Positions 1 to 8,559 of a stretch of DNA of 23,958 nucleotides are shown piece by piece. The notes beneath the pieces were generated by a model. It saw only the letters and a program-made list of their open reading frames with translations. It ran no database searches and was not told the DNA's origin. The translations under genes and the position numbers were made by a program. Location: contig JAJJLU010000674.1 in NCBI GenBank assembly GCA_023807065.1, forward strand, positions 1 to 23,958, read 5' to 3'. Origin of the DNA: Isotricha intestinalis. Taxonomy: Eukaryota > Ciliophora > Litostomatea > Vestibuliferida > Isotrichidae. Numbering within the stretch: position 1 is the first letter of the stretch; the number at the start of each line of letters is the position of its first letter.

Positions 1-13
1 ATCCCCAATCCCC
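1..13. other. Possible trimmed telomere, C-rich strand
   Basis: The window opens with a C-rich run in the orientation expected of a left chromosome end, about two units of a seven-base C4A2T-type repeat. G/C runs of this kind are absent from the rest of this extremely AT-rich window except for the mirrored copy at 155-167. Two units are too few to prove a telomere, and the mirrored internal copy complicates the reading. Confidence 0.4.
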
Positions 14-167
14 CTTATATTAAATAAAAAAAAATAAATAATTTTATAACCCAAACCTGTGAATTTAAAAATTATAAATAATCTATGAATTTATAATTTT
101 TAAATTCATAGAATTAAATTATAAAATTATTTATTTTTTTTTATTTAATATAAGGGGGATTGGGGAT
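1..167. repeat. Perfect 49-bp inverted repeat with telomere-like outer ends
   Basis: Bases 1-49 are the exact reverse complement of bases 119-167. The outer 13 bases of each arm read AT-CCCCAAT-CCCC and its complement, which fits two units of a CCCCAAT (C4A2T-like) telomere repeat. The 69-base spacer has its own dyads: 61-78 pairs with 90-107, and alternatively 83-93 pairs with 101-111. The element could be a chromosome end folded back during amplification or assembly, a short foldback (MITE-like) element with telomere-like tips, or two joined chromosome ends. The inverted repeat is directly visible; its origin is not. No second copy was noticed in the window. Confidence 0.9.
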
Positions 168-238
168 ATTTAAAGCTTAAATATAAATTAAATATAAAAA
201 TTTAATATATCAATATATATTCTATTAATTTTGATTAT

Positions 239-1876
239 TTATTTTAAAAATTTTGAATTTAATTCTTTTAATTTTACAATCAAAAATAAATTTTGTTTAA
301 AAGTATTTTCAATTATTTGAGCTAAAGAATTAGGTTTTGAAGGTTCTAAATTTTTTAATTCTTTTTTATTAACTCTTTCACAATATTGTTGAACGAATTT
401 AAATAAAGATTTATAAAAAAAAATAATATCTTCATATTTATTTACAACATTTTCAATATTTTGATTTATATTATTATCAACAAAATTATCATTATCATTT
501 TCATTTTTTTGATATAAAGAATTATAAGTATTAGTTCTTATTAAATCATCAGAAGATTTTTTTTTATAAACAAAAGAAAAAGCAGTATTGATAGAATCAT
601 TTAAATTGAAACTTTTTGTTTTTTCATTTAATATATTTAATATATTTTCCATTGAAATATTATCATCTATATTTACTTTTAAATTATCCGTTAAAACATT
701 CAACAATTCATTTTTAATTTCAATAAAAGTTAAATTATTATTAATTTTATTTTCATTTTCATTTTTTTTATCTGAATACATTATTTTATTTAAATAATTT
801 AAATTTTCTTTTATTTGATAAATTACTTTATCAATTTTTTCTTCATTTAAATTATCTGAATAAATATCTTTATTCATTAAATCTTTAAAAAAAATATCAT
901 AATTATGGTAAATGGAACTTCCATTATTAATAATATTATTCATAAATTCTTTTCTTCTTTTTTCTTCATTTTTAATTAAAACATCATTTAAATATTGTAT
1001 CATAAATTTATATATTGCTGAAAAACCTTTTCTTTTAAAAATTTCTTCTTTAATTTCTTCTTTTTTTTTAGTAAAATTAATAGTAATATTTGAAATTTGA
1101 TAATTTTCATTTAAATTTTTTTGAAGAAGACTTAATTCATTAATTTGATTAAAAAAATCATTATTTGAATTCATTATATTATCAATTAATTTATCTAATA
1201 CTAATTTATTATTTTGATAATCTTCTATTAATTGACTATAAGGATAAGGAATAATAGAATCTTGAGAATAAAGAATTTTTTCTTCATTAATATCTTTTTT
1301 AAAAATATTTTTAATTCTAAAATATGAATTTTGAATTTTTTCAAATTTACTTTTAAAAATCGGAAAATGATTTTTAAAATCATTTGTTTTTTTTTCTATG
1401 TTTATTATTTGATTTGTAATTTTTTCATCTTCTAAATTTGAAAACATTTTTTTAAATTCTTCAAAATAAGAAAAATAACTGATTTCAATTATACTAATAT
1501 AATTATTATAATCTTCTATTGATTGTTGAAAAAAATTCATTTTTTTATTCATTTGATCTAATTTCTTTTTATTATAATTATCACAAATTTGTTTTGCTAA
1601 AAATTGATTTTCTAAATTTTTATTTATTTCTTCATTTGAAGGATTTGAAGAAGAAAATTTTATTTTTGGTAAAACTAAAATATTTTGAAGTTTATTTTCT
1701 TCTGAAAAAATTTCTTTTTTAAGATTATTTGCTCCTATTTTTATTCCTTTTTCATTTATTAAAATAAATTGATTGCATTTTATTTTTTCTTGAATTGATT
1801 CAATTATTTCTTGACAATTATTTGATTGAAAAGGAAAAGAAATTCCACTTGAACTTAGTATAAAATTAAAAGTCAT
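239..1876 (-). CDS. ATG11/FIP200-like autophagy scaffold protein
   Basis: The 545-residue protein begins with a ubiquitin-like segment (about residues 1-72: a beta start, FPFQ, an amphipathic helix, then QFILINEKGIKI and ILVLPKIKF). This is the order seen at the N-terminus of ATG11 and FIP200/RB1CC1. A long helical region follows (about 90-360). Residues 281-311 (KRKGFSAIYKF, then NEEKRRKEF) match the basic Arg-rich helix of the ATG17-like domain. In the family this scaffold organises the ATG1/ULK kinase complex and cargo receptors in the cytoplasm. The protein is far shorter than animal FIP200 and has no recognisable C-terminal claw; the last 80 residues look like coiled coil. The start lies at the edge of the AT-rich gap shared with the next, divergent gene. 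The family call is by eye and could be wrong; a generic coiled-coil protein is the alternative. Confidence 0.6.
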   Translation of the reverse strand: MTFNFILSSSGISFPFQSNNCQEIIESIQEKIKCNQFILINEKGIKIGANNLKKEIFSEENKLQNILVLPKIKFSSSNPSNEEINKNLENQFLAKQICDNYNKKKLDQMNKKMNFFQQSIEDYNNYISIIEISYFSYFEEFKKMFSNLEDEKITNQIINIEKKTNDFKNHFPIFKSKFEKIQNSYFRIKNIFKKDINEEKILYSQDSIIPYPYSQLIEDYQNNKLVLDKLIDNIMNSNNDFFNQINELSLLQKNLNENYQISNITINFTKKKEEIKEEIFKRKGFSAIYKFMIQYLNDVLIKNEEKRRKEFMNNIINNGSSIYHNYDIFFKDLMNKDIYSDNLNEEKIDKVIYQIKENLNYLNKIMYSDKKNENENKINNNLTFIEIKNELLNVLTDNLKVNIDDNISMENILNILNEKTKSFNLNDSINTAFSFVYKKKSSDDLIRTNTYNSLYQKNENDNDNFVDNNINQNIENVVNKYEDIIFFYKSLFKFVQQYCERVNKKELKNLEPSKPNSLAQIIENTFKQNLFLIVKLKELNSKFLK

Positions 1877-2189
1877 TAACTATTTTATAATTATTAATTT
1901 ATTATACTTTTAATTGAATTTATTTTTCATTTTGAAAAAAATAAAAAAATGAAATAAGAAATATTTAAAATATTTTTAAAAAAACATATTTTTTTCTTTT
2001 TTTATTGATTTTTATTTAATTTTAAAAGAGATAAAATTTTAAAAAAAATGATTTAATTAATTTTCAGGTTTTTTATAAATAATTAAAAAAAAAATATCTT
2101 AACAAAATATAAAAATAAATATTTTTTTATCTTCCAAAGCAATTTTATTATATAAACAAAAAAATAAAAAGAATGAAATAAATATTAAA
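1877..2189. promoter_or_regulatory. Divergent intergenic spacer
   Basis: These 313 bases lie between the 5' ends of the ATG11-like gene (-) and the zinc-finger gene (+), so both promoters should lie here. The spacer is almost pure A/T with long A and T runs. No conserved box, RNA gene or further coding frame was recognised. Confidence 0.5.
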
Positions 2190-3662
2190 ATGGAGAATAT
2201 AACAATAGAAATTTCAAAAAATATAAAAGATACAATATATTTTTTATGTCATTATTGTAATCAATTAATTAAAAAGGAAGAAATAATTCAATGTACTTTA
2301 GAAGATTGTCAAGAAAGTTTTTGTCATAATTGTATAAAAATAAATTTCCCAGAAGAAGAATTAGAAGAAATAAAAAAAGAATCAGAAGAAAATGGATGGA
2401 TTTGTTTTAAATGTGAGAAAAAATGCAATTGTGAAAAATGTATAAAAAAAACGGAAAAACAAAATAAAACTAATATAATAAATAATAATATAATAAATAA
2501 TAATAAATTAAATAATGAAATATCAAAAAAAAATATAGAAATAAATAAAGGAAAAAATAATTTAAAAAACAAAATATATTTTTTAAGTAAAAAGATAGAA
2601 ATAAAAGAACCAGAGAAAATAACAAAAGAAAGTGGAAAAGACGCATATTTAATTGATACATTATATAATGGATTTAAAATAATTCAAGATAAGAGTTCAA
2701 CAAAATTTCCTTATGTATCTAACCAAAAAAATATAATTTCTAAATTTGAATTACAATTAATAAAAGTTGCAAGAGGATGTGAACATTTTTATAGACATAA
2801 ATGTAATAAAAATTATATTAATAAAAAATGTTATTTATGTAATAAGAAAGAACATCATACTAATGAATTAATTAGATTTTCTACTTCAAAACAATTTATT
2901 AATTATTTAAGATATCTTTTTATTTGTATGGAAAATATTTTAAATTATAATTTTGAAGTTTTTAATATTAATAAAAAGCAATTTTTTGATTATTATAAAA
3001 ATTATGAAAAAGGTTTAACTAAATGGGGATTTAAAAATCCTAAAATTATTTGTAAATTATGTATTTTTAAAAAGTTAAATAAACCTAATTGTTTAAATTT
3101 TTTCCAAAAAAATATTAAAGATTTAGGAAATATTCTTATTGATAGTGATAATGATTTTTCTGATGAAAATATTAATAATAAAAATTTTAATTGTAATTTA
3201 AACAACGGTAATTTATATTTATATCATGATAAAAAAATTAAAGTTTATTTTAATGATAAATTTTATTTTGATATGCAAAAATTATTTTTTGTTTTATTTC
3301 AATCTATCAATGAATTTATTATGATCATTAAAAAAATTAATATTGCTACTTATAATAAAATGTATTCTTTTAAAAATAAAGATTTAATTGATTTTTATCA
3401 AAAAATAATTTTAGTTTTTCAAAATGTTAAAAATAATTATAAAAAATTAAAGGATTATCTTGAAAAATATTATCATTTAATCAATGAATTTGTTAATTAT
3501 ACTTTTTCTTTTATTATAAAAGAAAATAGAATTATGAATAATTTATTAATTTCAAATAATGAAGTTAAAAAAGTTCAAAATCAATTTTTTGAATTAATTG
3601 AAAATTTAATTACTTCTTTTGGAGAATTTGTCAACAGAATTAAAGTACAAATTAAATGTTAA
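2190..3662 (+). CDS. zf-4CXXC_R1 zinc-finger protein (CDCA7-type finger)
   Basis: The 490-residue protein has an N-terminal Cys-rich domain at about residues 17-85: C20, C23, C35, C40, C45, C48, C72, C75, C79, C81 and C84, with a Trp at 70 just before the third cluster. This C-x2-C, C-x4-C, FCHNC, W-x-C-x2-C, CNCxxC order is the signature of the zf-4CXXC_R1 family (CDCA7 and some JmjC demethylases), which are nuclear chromatin proteins. A second Cys/His group lies at 197-223 (C197, H199, H203, C205, C214, C217, H222, H223), and Cys pairs recur at 288-301. An Asn/Lys-rich linker (about 86-130) separates the two parts. The C-terminal half (about 330-490) is predicted helical and unrecognised; no JmjC domain is seen. 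The A-rich leader before the ATG and the finger beginning 20 residues in support this start. A nuclear, chromatin-linked role is inference from the finger. Confidence 0.65.
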   Translation: MENITIEISKNIKDTIYFLCHYCNQLIKKEEIIQCTLEDCQESFCHNCIKINFPEEELEEIKKESEENGWICFKCEKKCNCEKCIKKTEKQNKTNIINNNIINNNKLNNEISKKNIEINKGKNNLKNKIYFLSKKIEIKEPEKITKESGKDAYLIDTLYNGFKIIQDKSSTKFPYVSNQKNIISKFELQLIKVARGCEHFYRHKCNKNYINKKCYLCNKKEHHTNELIRFSTSKQFINYLRYLFICMENILNYNFEVFNINKKQFFDYYKNYEKGLTKWGFKNPKIICKLCIFKKLNKPNCLNFFQKNIKDLGNILIDSDNDFSDENINNKNFNCNLNNGNLYLYHDKKIKVYFNDKFYFDMQKLFFVLFQSINEFIMIIKKINIATYNKMYSFKNKDLIDFYQKIILVFQNVKNNYKKLKDYLEKYYHLINEFVNYTFSFIIKENRIMNNLLISNNEVKKVQNQFFELIENLITSFGEFVNRIKVQIKC

Positions 3663-3907
3663 TAGATATTGTTTTTATTAAAATTATATCTTTGAAAAGT
3701 TTATAATCATTTATTATTTTATTTAATAAATATAAATATTGCTTTAACATTAGAAATATAAACACTATATTAAGCTTATTATTCCATTATAAATATTATA
3801 ATGATAATAAAAAAAACTTTTTTTAAAAAAATAAAAAAATATTTTCTAATAAATTTAACTCAAATAAAATTCAAAAAAAAATTTCATTAAAAAATACTAA
3901 AATATTT
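3663..3907. other. Convergent 3' spacer
   Basis: This AT-rich gap between two convergent genes holds both 3' ends. Coding-strand T-richness follows the stop on each side, as at the other gene ends here. No terminator hairpin or coding frame is evident. Confidence 0.4.
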
Positions 3908-5083
3908 TTATTCATATTTAATTCTATTTTTTATTTTAACTTTCTTAATATAATTAAGTAACTTAATACATTGATTAGGTTCCATAGTTTGATAAAATCT
4001 CATATTATTATTTCTACCAATAAAACAATAAGGATAAAAAGGACCCCAATAATTAATATCTTGTAATCTTTTTTTAACTTCAGGATTAGTAATTTCAATC
4101 TTTTTATATAAATCTTCTGAATTGTTTGAAATATATTTTTTTAAATCTACTTCAATGTAATCCTTAACTCTTTTTGAAATATAATTTTTTGAACCTTCAG
4201 GAGGTAATAAATTATTAAATATTGTAGTTTTAAAAACTTCTTCTTTTGTTAATTCTCCTTTTTTTTTTCTTAAAGATAAATTTAGACTATTATTCTTATA
4301 ATTATTGATGGAAGTGTTGATTGAATTATTATTTGAATTATTAATAGAATTTAAATGACTTTTTCTAAAAGAATTTTCTTTAGAATTATCATTAAATTTA
4401 TTTAATTCTTCTTTTATATCATCATTAATTTTACTTTGTCCAATTTTTTTTGCTTCTTCAACAGTTGGAATTTTAGTTGGAATTGAAGGTAAATAAATAG
4501 GAAAATTATTTTTATATTCTTCTAATAATAATAATATATCTCTATTTGTTCCTGCATCTGTATTTATATATTTATGATTATTATTATTTATTTGTGTGAT
4601 GATTATTTTATCTTCATTTTGTGAATTCTTTTCTTCTTTTTCTTTTTCTTTATTTTTTTCAATATTTTCTTTTTCTTTTTCTTTTATACTATAATTTTTC
4701 ATTGAAAAATCTGAATTTATATTTGTTGATGTTGTTTTCATAGGTGAATAATAATTTTTTGGATTCTTATCTAATCCTCCTAAATAAGATAAAAAATTTT
4801 GATCATCTTTCATTGTTTTATATAATTCATTTGTATATGTTAATTTATTTGTCCACACTTCAGGAATTTTTTTATATGAATATACTAATTCTTTTATTCC
4901 TTTTTTCTTTTTTTCTCCTAATTCATTTTTATCTTTTCTTATTATTTCATCATAATTAATTAAATCATCGTAAAATCCTTTGTTTAAATTATCAAAATTT
5001 AAGGACTTTTGATTTAGTAACCTTCCTTTTTTTTTATCTATATTAAATGCATAATAACTTTCTGAAATTTCTTTTGAAACCAT
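3908..5083 (-). CDS. Unrecognised protein with compact C-terminal Trp/Cys motif
   Basis: The protein has 391 residues and its family is not recognised. The N-terminal 110 residues have ordered character, with repeated aromatics and a YLGGLD motif near 95. A Lys/Glu/Asn-rich charged stretch follows (about 125-160), then a segment FPIYLPSIPTKIPTVEEAKK (about 196-215) and an Asn/Ser-rich linker (about 240-275). The last 56 residues (336-391) are the best-conserved-looking part: NYWGPFYPYC, then RNNNMRFYQTMEPNQCIKLL. A short aromatic/Cys module after disordered linkers resembles conserved tails of some ciliate cytoskeletal or ciliary proteins, but that is a guess. There is no signal peptide or membrane segment. 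Codon usage is typical of the neighbours, which supports a real gene. Confidence 0.7.
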   Translation of the reverse strand: MVSKEISESYYAFNIDKKKGRLLNQKSLNFDNLNKGFYDDLINYDEIIRKDKNELGEKKKKGIKELVYSYKKIPEVWTNKLTYTNELYKTMKDDQNFLSYLGGLDKNPKNYYSPMKTTSTNINSDFSMKNYSIKEKEKENIEKNKEKEKEEKNSQNEDKIIITQINNNNHKYINTDAGTNRDILLLLEEYKNNFPIYLPSIPTKIPTVEEAKKIGQSKINDDIKEELNKFNDNSKENSFRKSHLNSINNSNNNSINTSINNYKNNSLNLSLRKKKGELTKEEVFKTTIFNNLLPPEGSKNYISKRVKDYIEVDLKKYISNNSEDLYKKIEITNPEVKKRLQDINYWGPFYPYCFIGRNNNMRFYQTMEPNQCIKLLNYIKKVKIKNRIKYE

Positions 5084-5173
5084 TGTTTTTAATTATAAAT
5101 CAATTTTTTTTTTTTTTTTCATTTAATTTATTTAAATATATTTTTTTTATAAAAGTAATAAATCATAAAATTA

Positions 5174-6400
5174 ATGAAGAAATCTTTTTTGAACAATATT
5201 AAGAAAAGTAATAATTCTTTACACAATAATAATATGAATTAAAAATGTAATCAATCTTTAAATAAGAATATTCATTAAAATGGAAGTAATAGCACCTTCG
5301 ATATTAACAAAACTGGAAATAATAAAAATATTTATATAATACTTTTAATAAAAATGAAATGATAATTTAAATAATATAAAAAAGAAAAAAGTCATACTAA
5401 TCTTTATAATTTTTAATTTTAAATGATATAAGAAATGAAATAAATATAGAAAAAAAGAAAGTAATATCAATATATAAAAAAAGTAGTTTAAAAAGTAGAA
5501 TAAAATGACAAGTATTAATTTAAAAAAATAAATAGTATAGAAAATCAAATAAATAAATGATTAAATTTAAAAAAAAAATTCAAATATAAAAAATAGTGTT
5601 AAGAATTCATCAAGTAATTTATCTCAAAATAAAGAACATCATCTTATTTAAATAATATTAATTATAAAAGAAAAAAAAAATATTCATGAAAATAATAATT
5701 TTATTAAAATGGAAGAATCTCCTAAACTTATTAATTATGAAGAAAAACAATTAATGAAAATTTTTTTACAATAAAAAGAAATAATAGAAGAAGTTCTAAA
5801 AATAAGAATGAATTTTTAAATTCTAAGAGTTCTAATTTCTTTCTTCTAATGCTATCAATTCAAATATGGAAATTTTATTTTTCTTTTTTATCATCTATTT
5901 GATTTTTCTATTATTTAAATGAGATTTAATCCAATCATTTTTAGAAATTGTAATGTTAGATAATAATAATAATATTTATAATAATAGTAATGATTATGTA
6001 GAATTAAACCTAAAAAAAAAATCATTTTGAATTGGATGATACTAATAATAATAAAATCAGATATATTAAATATCAAAAATAAATGTAATTTAGAAAAAAA
6101 TTTGTTTATTTAAATTATCATGAAAATATTCCTTGGTTAAATTTTAGAGAAGAAAATAATAAAAGAATACAAGATTTAAATAAATATAAATTAGATTTTA
6201 TTGAAGAAACTAAAAAAAATTTATCTGAATAAGATAAAATATAGTGTCTGCAGAAAAATGACATTAAAATAAAAAATAATATTAATAAAGAATATAATAG
6301 CTCAAATTGACTATTTAAATCAAAGATTAGATATAAAATGAAAAGAAAAAAAATTAATTTCTCAATTTTAAAATTTTACTCATTAATTTAGAAACGTTAA
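5174..6400 (+). pseudogene. Decayed protein-coding region with many internal stops
   Basis: No intact frame survives, but coding patches follow one another on the + strand. An ATG at 5174 opens MKKSFLNNIKKSNNS and continues past in-frame TAA codons. A patch around 5595-5805 includes SSSNLSQNKEHH and KMEESPKLINYEEKQ before a TAA. The best patch is 6020-6400, 127 codons with native codon usage (for example YHENIPWLNFREENNK), broken by TAA three times, TAG twice and TGA once. The frame changes at about 6012 in a run of A's, and at least twice more upstream. Several stops sit where Gln would fit. The simplest reading is a pseudogene. Undetected introns, assembly indels, or recoding are alternatives. 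The parental family was not recognised. Bases 6401-6624 downstream hold nothing further. Confidence 0.6.
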
Positions 6401-6624
6401 AAATTTTTTTATTAACTTTAATTTATAAATATTAACTTTTTATATAAATTGAATTTTTTTATTTGAAATATTTTTTGATTATAACATTTTACTCTAAAAT
6501 AAATTTACAACAATGTTATTATTAACTTTTTTTTATTTTTGAATTTTTTTTTAAGATTTTCTAATAATAATATAATAAGAAAAGAGATAAATTTATATAC
6601 TAAAAATTTATATAAAAAACTTTT

Positions 6625-8067
6625 TTAATTCTTTTTAAAAAAAAGAGATAATTGTTTTTTTAAATTTGAATTTTTCATACTAACTTTTTTATTAGAATTA
6701 TAATTTTTCTTTTTTTCTTCTTTATAATTTTGTCCTTCTTTATTATTTAAATTTTCAGAAGATTTACTTTTAAAAATATTTTTATTAAATTCATTTATAT
6801 CTAAATTATTATCTTCAATATTTTTATCATCTTCAAAAATAATATTGATTGTATTATAATTATCAAATATTTCAAATTCTTCACTAAATTTAGATATATA
6901 ATGAACTGAAGAAGCTCTTTTATGTTTATTAATTTGATTAATAATAAAATAATTTTCAAAAGAATTTTTCCTTTTTTTTGTCGAAGAAAAATTTGAAGAA
7001 TTTTTTTGAATTTCTTTTTTTTTTAAACATGGAGTTTTCATTTTATTTTCTAAATTTTCATCATCAAAATGATTATTATCATTTATTTTTTTATCTTCAT
7101 CTTTTAAATTTTTTTTCTGATTATTTAAATTAAGAGAAACAACAGTTTTTGATGAATGCGAAATTTTTTTATCATATTTAAATTCTGAATTTAAATTATT
7201 CAGAAATTTTTTTATTTTATTTAAACATTCTTTATAATCAGATAAATGAATGTTATAAAATTTTTTTATAACATTAAAATAATTATTTTGAAAACCAAAT
7301 TGTTTTCTAGTTAAATGAATAACAGAAAAAACAATTTGTAAATTATTAAATTCTAAAGCAATAAAACTTTGAATAATATCTGAAAAAATTTTATTAGCAT
7401 AACTATAAATAATATTAATATATTCATTAGATTTATTTTCAATTTCATTTTCAAAGATAAAACCATTGTTTAAAATCATCATTAAAATTTCATAAGTAGA
7501 AAAAAAATTTAATTTATAATTTAATATTTTTAAACATTCAATTTCATTTTGAGAAATATCAATTTCATCAATATCATAATTAATTCCTATACTTGAAAAT
7601 CTACCTAAATCAGGTTGATGAATATTTTTTTCATGAAATTTAGCAGCTAATAAAACTGAATTAATAATATATAATTCAAATTTTTTTTTTGGAATTGTTT
7701 TTTCATTATTTTTTATAAATATAGTATCCATATATGTTAATGCTAAAAAATAAGAATATTCAGAAAATTTATATATTTCTGAATGTTTTTGAAGAAGATT
7801 TATTGCTTTTTGCCTATTTTTATAATAAAATGATTGATCTGATATATTTATTTTTTTTGTTATTGATATTTTATTATATATTTTATATGGGTTTATTTCT
7901 GTTGGTTGTTGAAAATATATTGGCTTTATTGTTTTTATATAATTTTTATCTTTTATTTTATATAATAATGAACCACATTCTTCACAAAAATAATAATTTT
8001 CTACTTCAGGAATTTTACTTATTTTTTTCTCCATATGGATACATATTTTCTTCTTGTTACTTTTCAT
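6625..8067 (-). CDS. Cyclin with N-terminal CxH...CxxC knuckle
   Basis: The 480-residue protein carries a cyclin fold at about residues 78-290. The first cyclin box includes YMDTIF (112-117), SVLLAAKFHEK (137-147, matching the LAAK-F-E cyclin signature with K143) and an EIECLKILNYKLN helix (175-187), in the order expected for a cyclin N-domain. A second helical box follows at about 190-290. The family binds and activates cyclin-dependent kinases. The N-terminus has C9, H11, C28 and C31 (CIH and CEECG), which could bind zinc; this is unusual for cyclins. Residues after 290 are Lys/Asn/Ser-rich and probably disordered, with many possible phosphosites. No clear destruction box was seen, so the class (mitotic, transcriptional or Pho80-like) is not assigned. 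The ATG at 8067 is the natural start, as the Cys/His group begins eight residues later. Confidence 0.8.
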   Translation of the reverse strand: MKSNKKKICIHMEKKISKIPEVENYYFCEECGSLLYKIKDKNYIKTIKPIYFQQPTEINPYKIYNKISITKKINISDQSFYYKNRQKAINLLQKHSEIYKFSEYSYFLALTYMDTIFIKNNEKTIPKKKFELYIINSVLLAAKFHEKNIHQPDLGRFSSIGINYDIDEIDISQNEIECLKILNYKLNFFSTYEILMMILNNGFIFENEIENKSNEYINIIYSYANKIFSDIIQSFIALEFNNLQIVFSVIHLTRKQFGFQNNYFNVIKKFYNIHLSDYKECLNKIKKFLNNLNSEFKYDKKISHSSKTVVSLNLNNQKKNLKDEDKKINDNNHFDDENLENKMKTPCLKKKEIQKNSSNFSSTKKRKNSFENYFIINQINKHKRASSVHYISKFSEEFEIFDNYNTINIIFEDDKNIEDNNLDINEFNKNIFKSKSSENLNNKEGQNYKEEKKKNYNSNKKVSMKNSNLKKQLSLFFKKN

Positions 8068-8559
8068 TTTATGTTTTAAATATATTAAAAAATATAATAA
8101 AAAATTAAATTTATTAAAATAATTTTTTTGTTTAAAATAAATGTACTATATATAAAGAACATTTTTAAAAAAAAACAAATAATGAAAAAATCTTTTTAAA
8201 TGAATAAATTAAATAATAAATTAATTTTAATTTGTATATAAATGTTGAAAAAAATAATAAAAATAAAATTTATTTTCAATTAATTAAATTTTAAATGTAT
8301 TTTTCTATAATTCACTTTTTAAAAAATTGTTAATCAAAAAAATATATTTAATTTATTAATTAGTAGAAAAATTATTTAAAAAAAATTGTTTGAATCTTTC
8401 ACCTATTTATTATTATTATAAATCAAAAATTACTAAAAGATTTTATTAAGAAAAAAAATTTTCATTTATTTTTTTCTGGAAAAAAAGATATATTAATAAA
8501 ACTAAAAATTAGATTTATATTAAAACAAATAATTTATTCTCTAGCAATTAAAAAAAATT
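8068..8559. other. AT-rich spacer upstream of the cyclin gene
   Basis: Nearly pure A/T sequence between the cyclin 5' end and the 3' end of the decayed minus-strand frame. It should contain the cyclin promoter. No motif, RNA gene or open frame is supportable. Confidence 0.4.

Noticed and set aside
6020..6030. Programmed +1 frameshifting of the Euplotes type in the broken regions
   Set aside because: The frame changes are not at AAA-TAA or AAA-TAG motifs; several lie in A homopolymers, which better fits indels.
7734..8108. 124-codon plus-strand open frame over the cyclin 5' end
   Set aside because: Phe/Leu/Tyr-rich antisense of a Lys/Asn-rich gene; the cyclin on the opposite strand has clear domain evidence.
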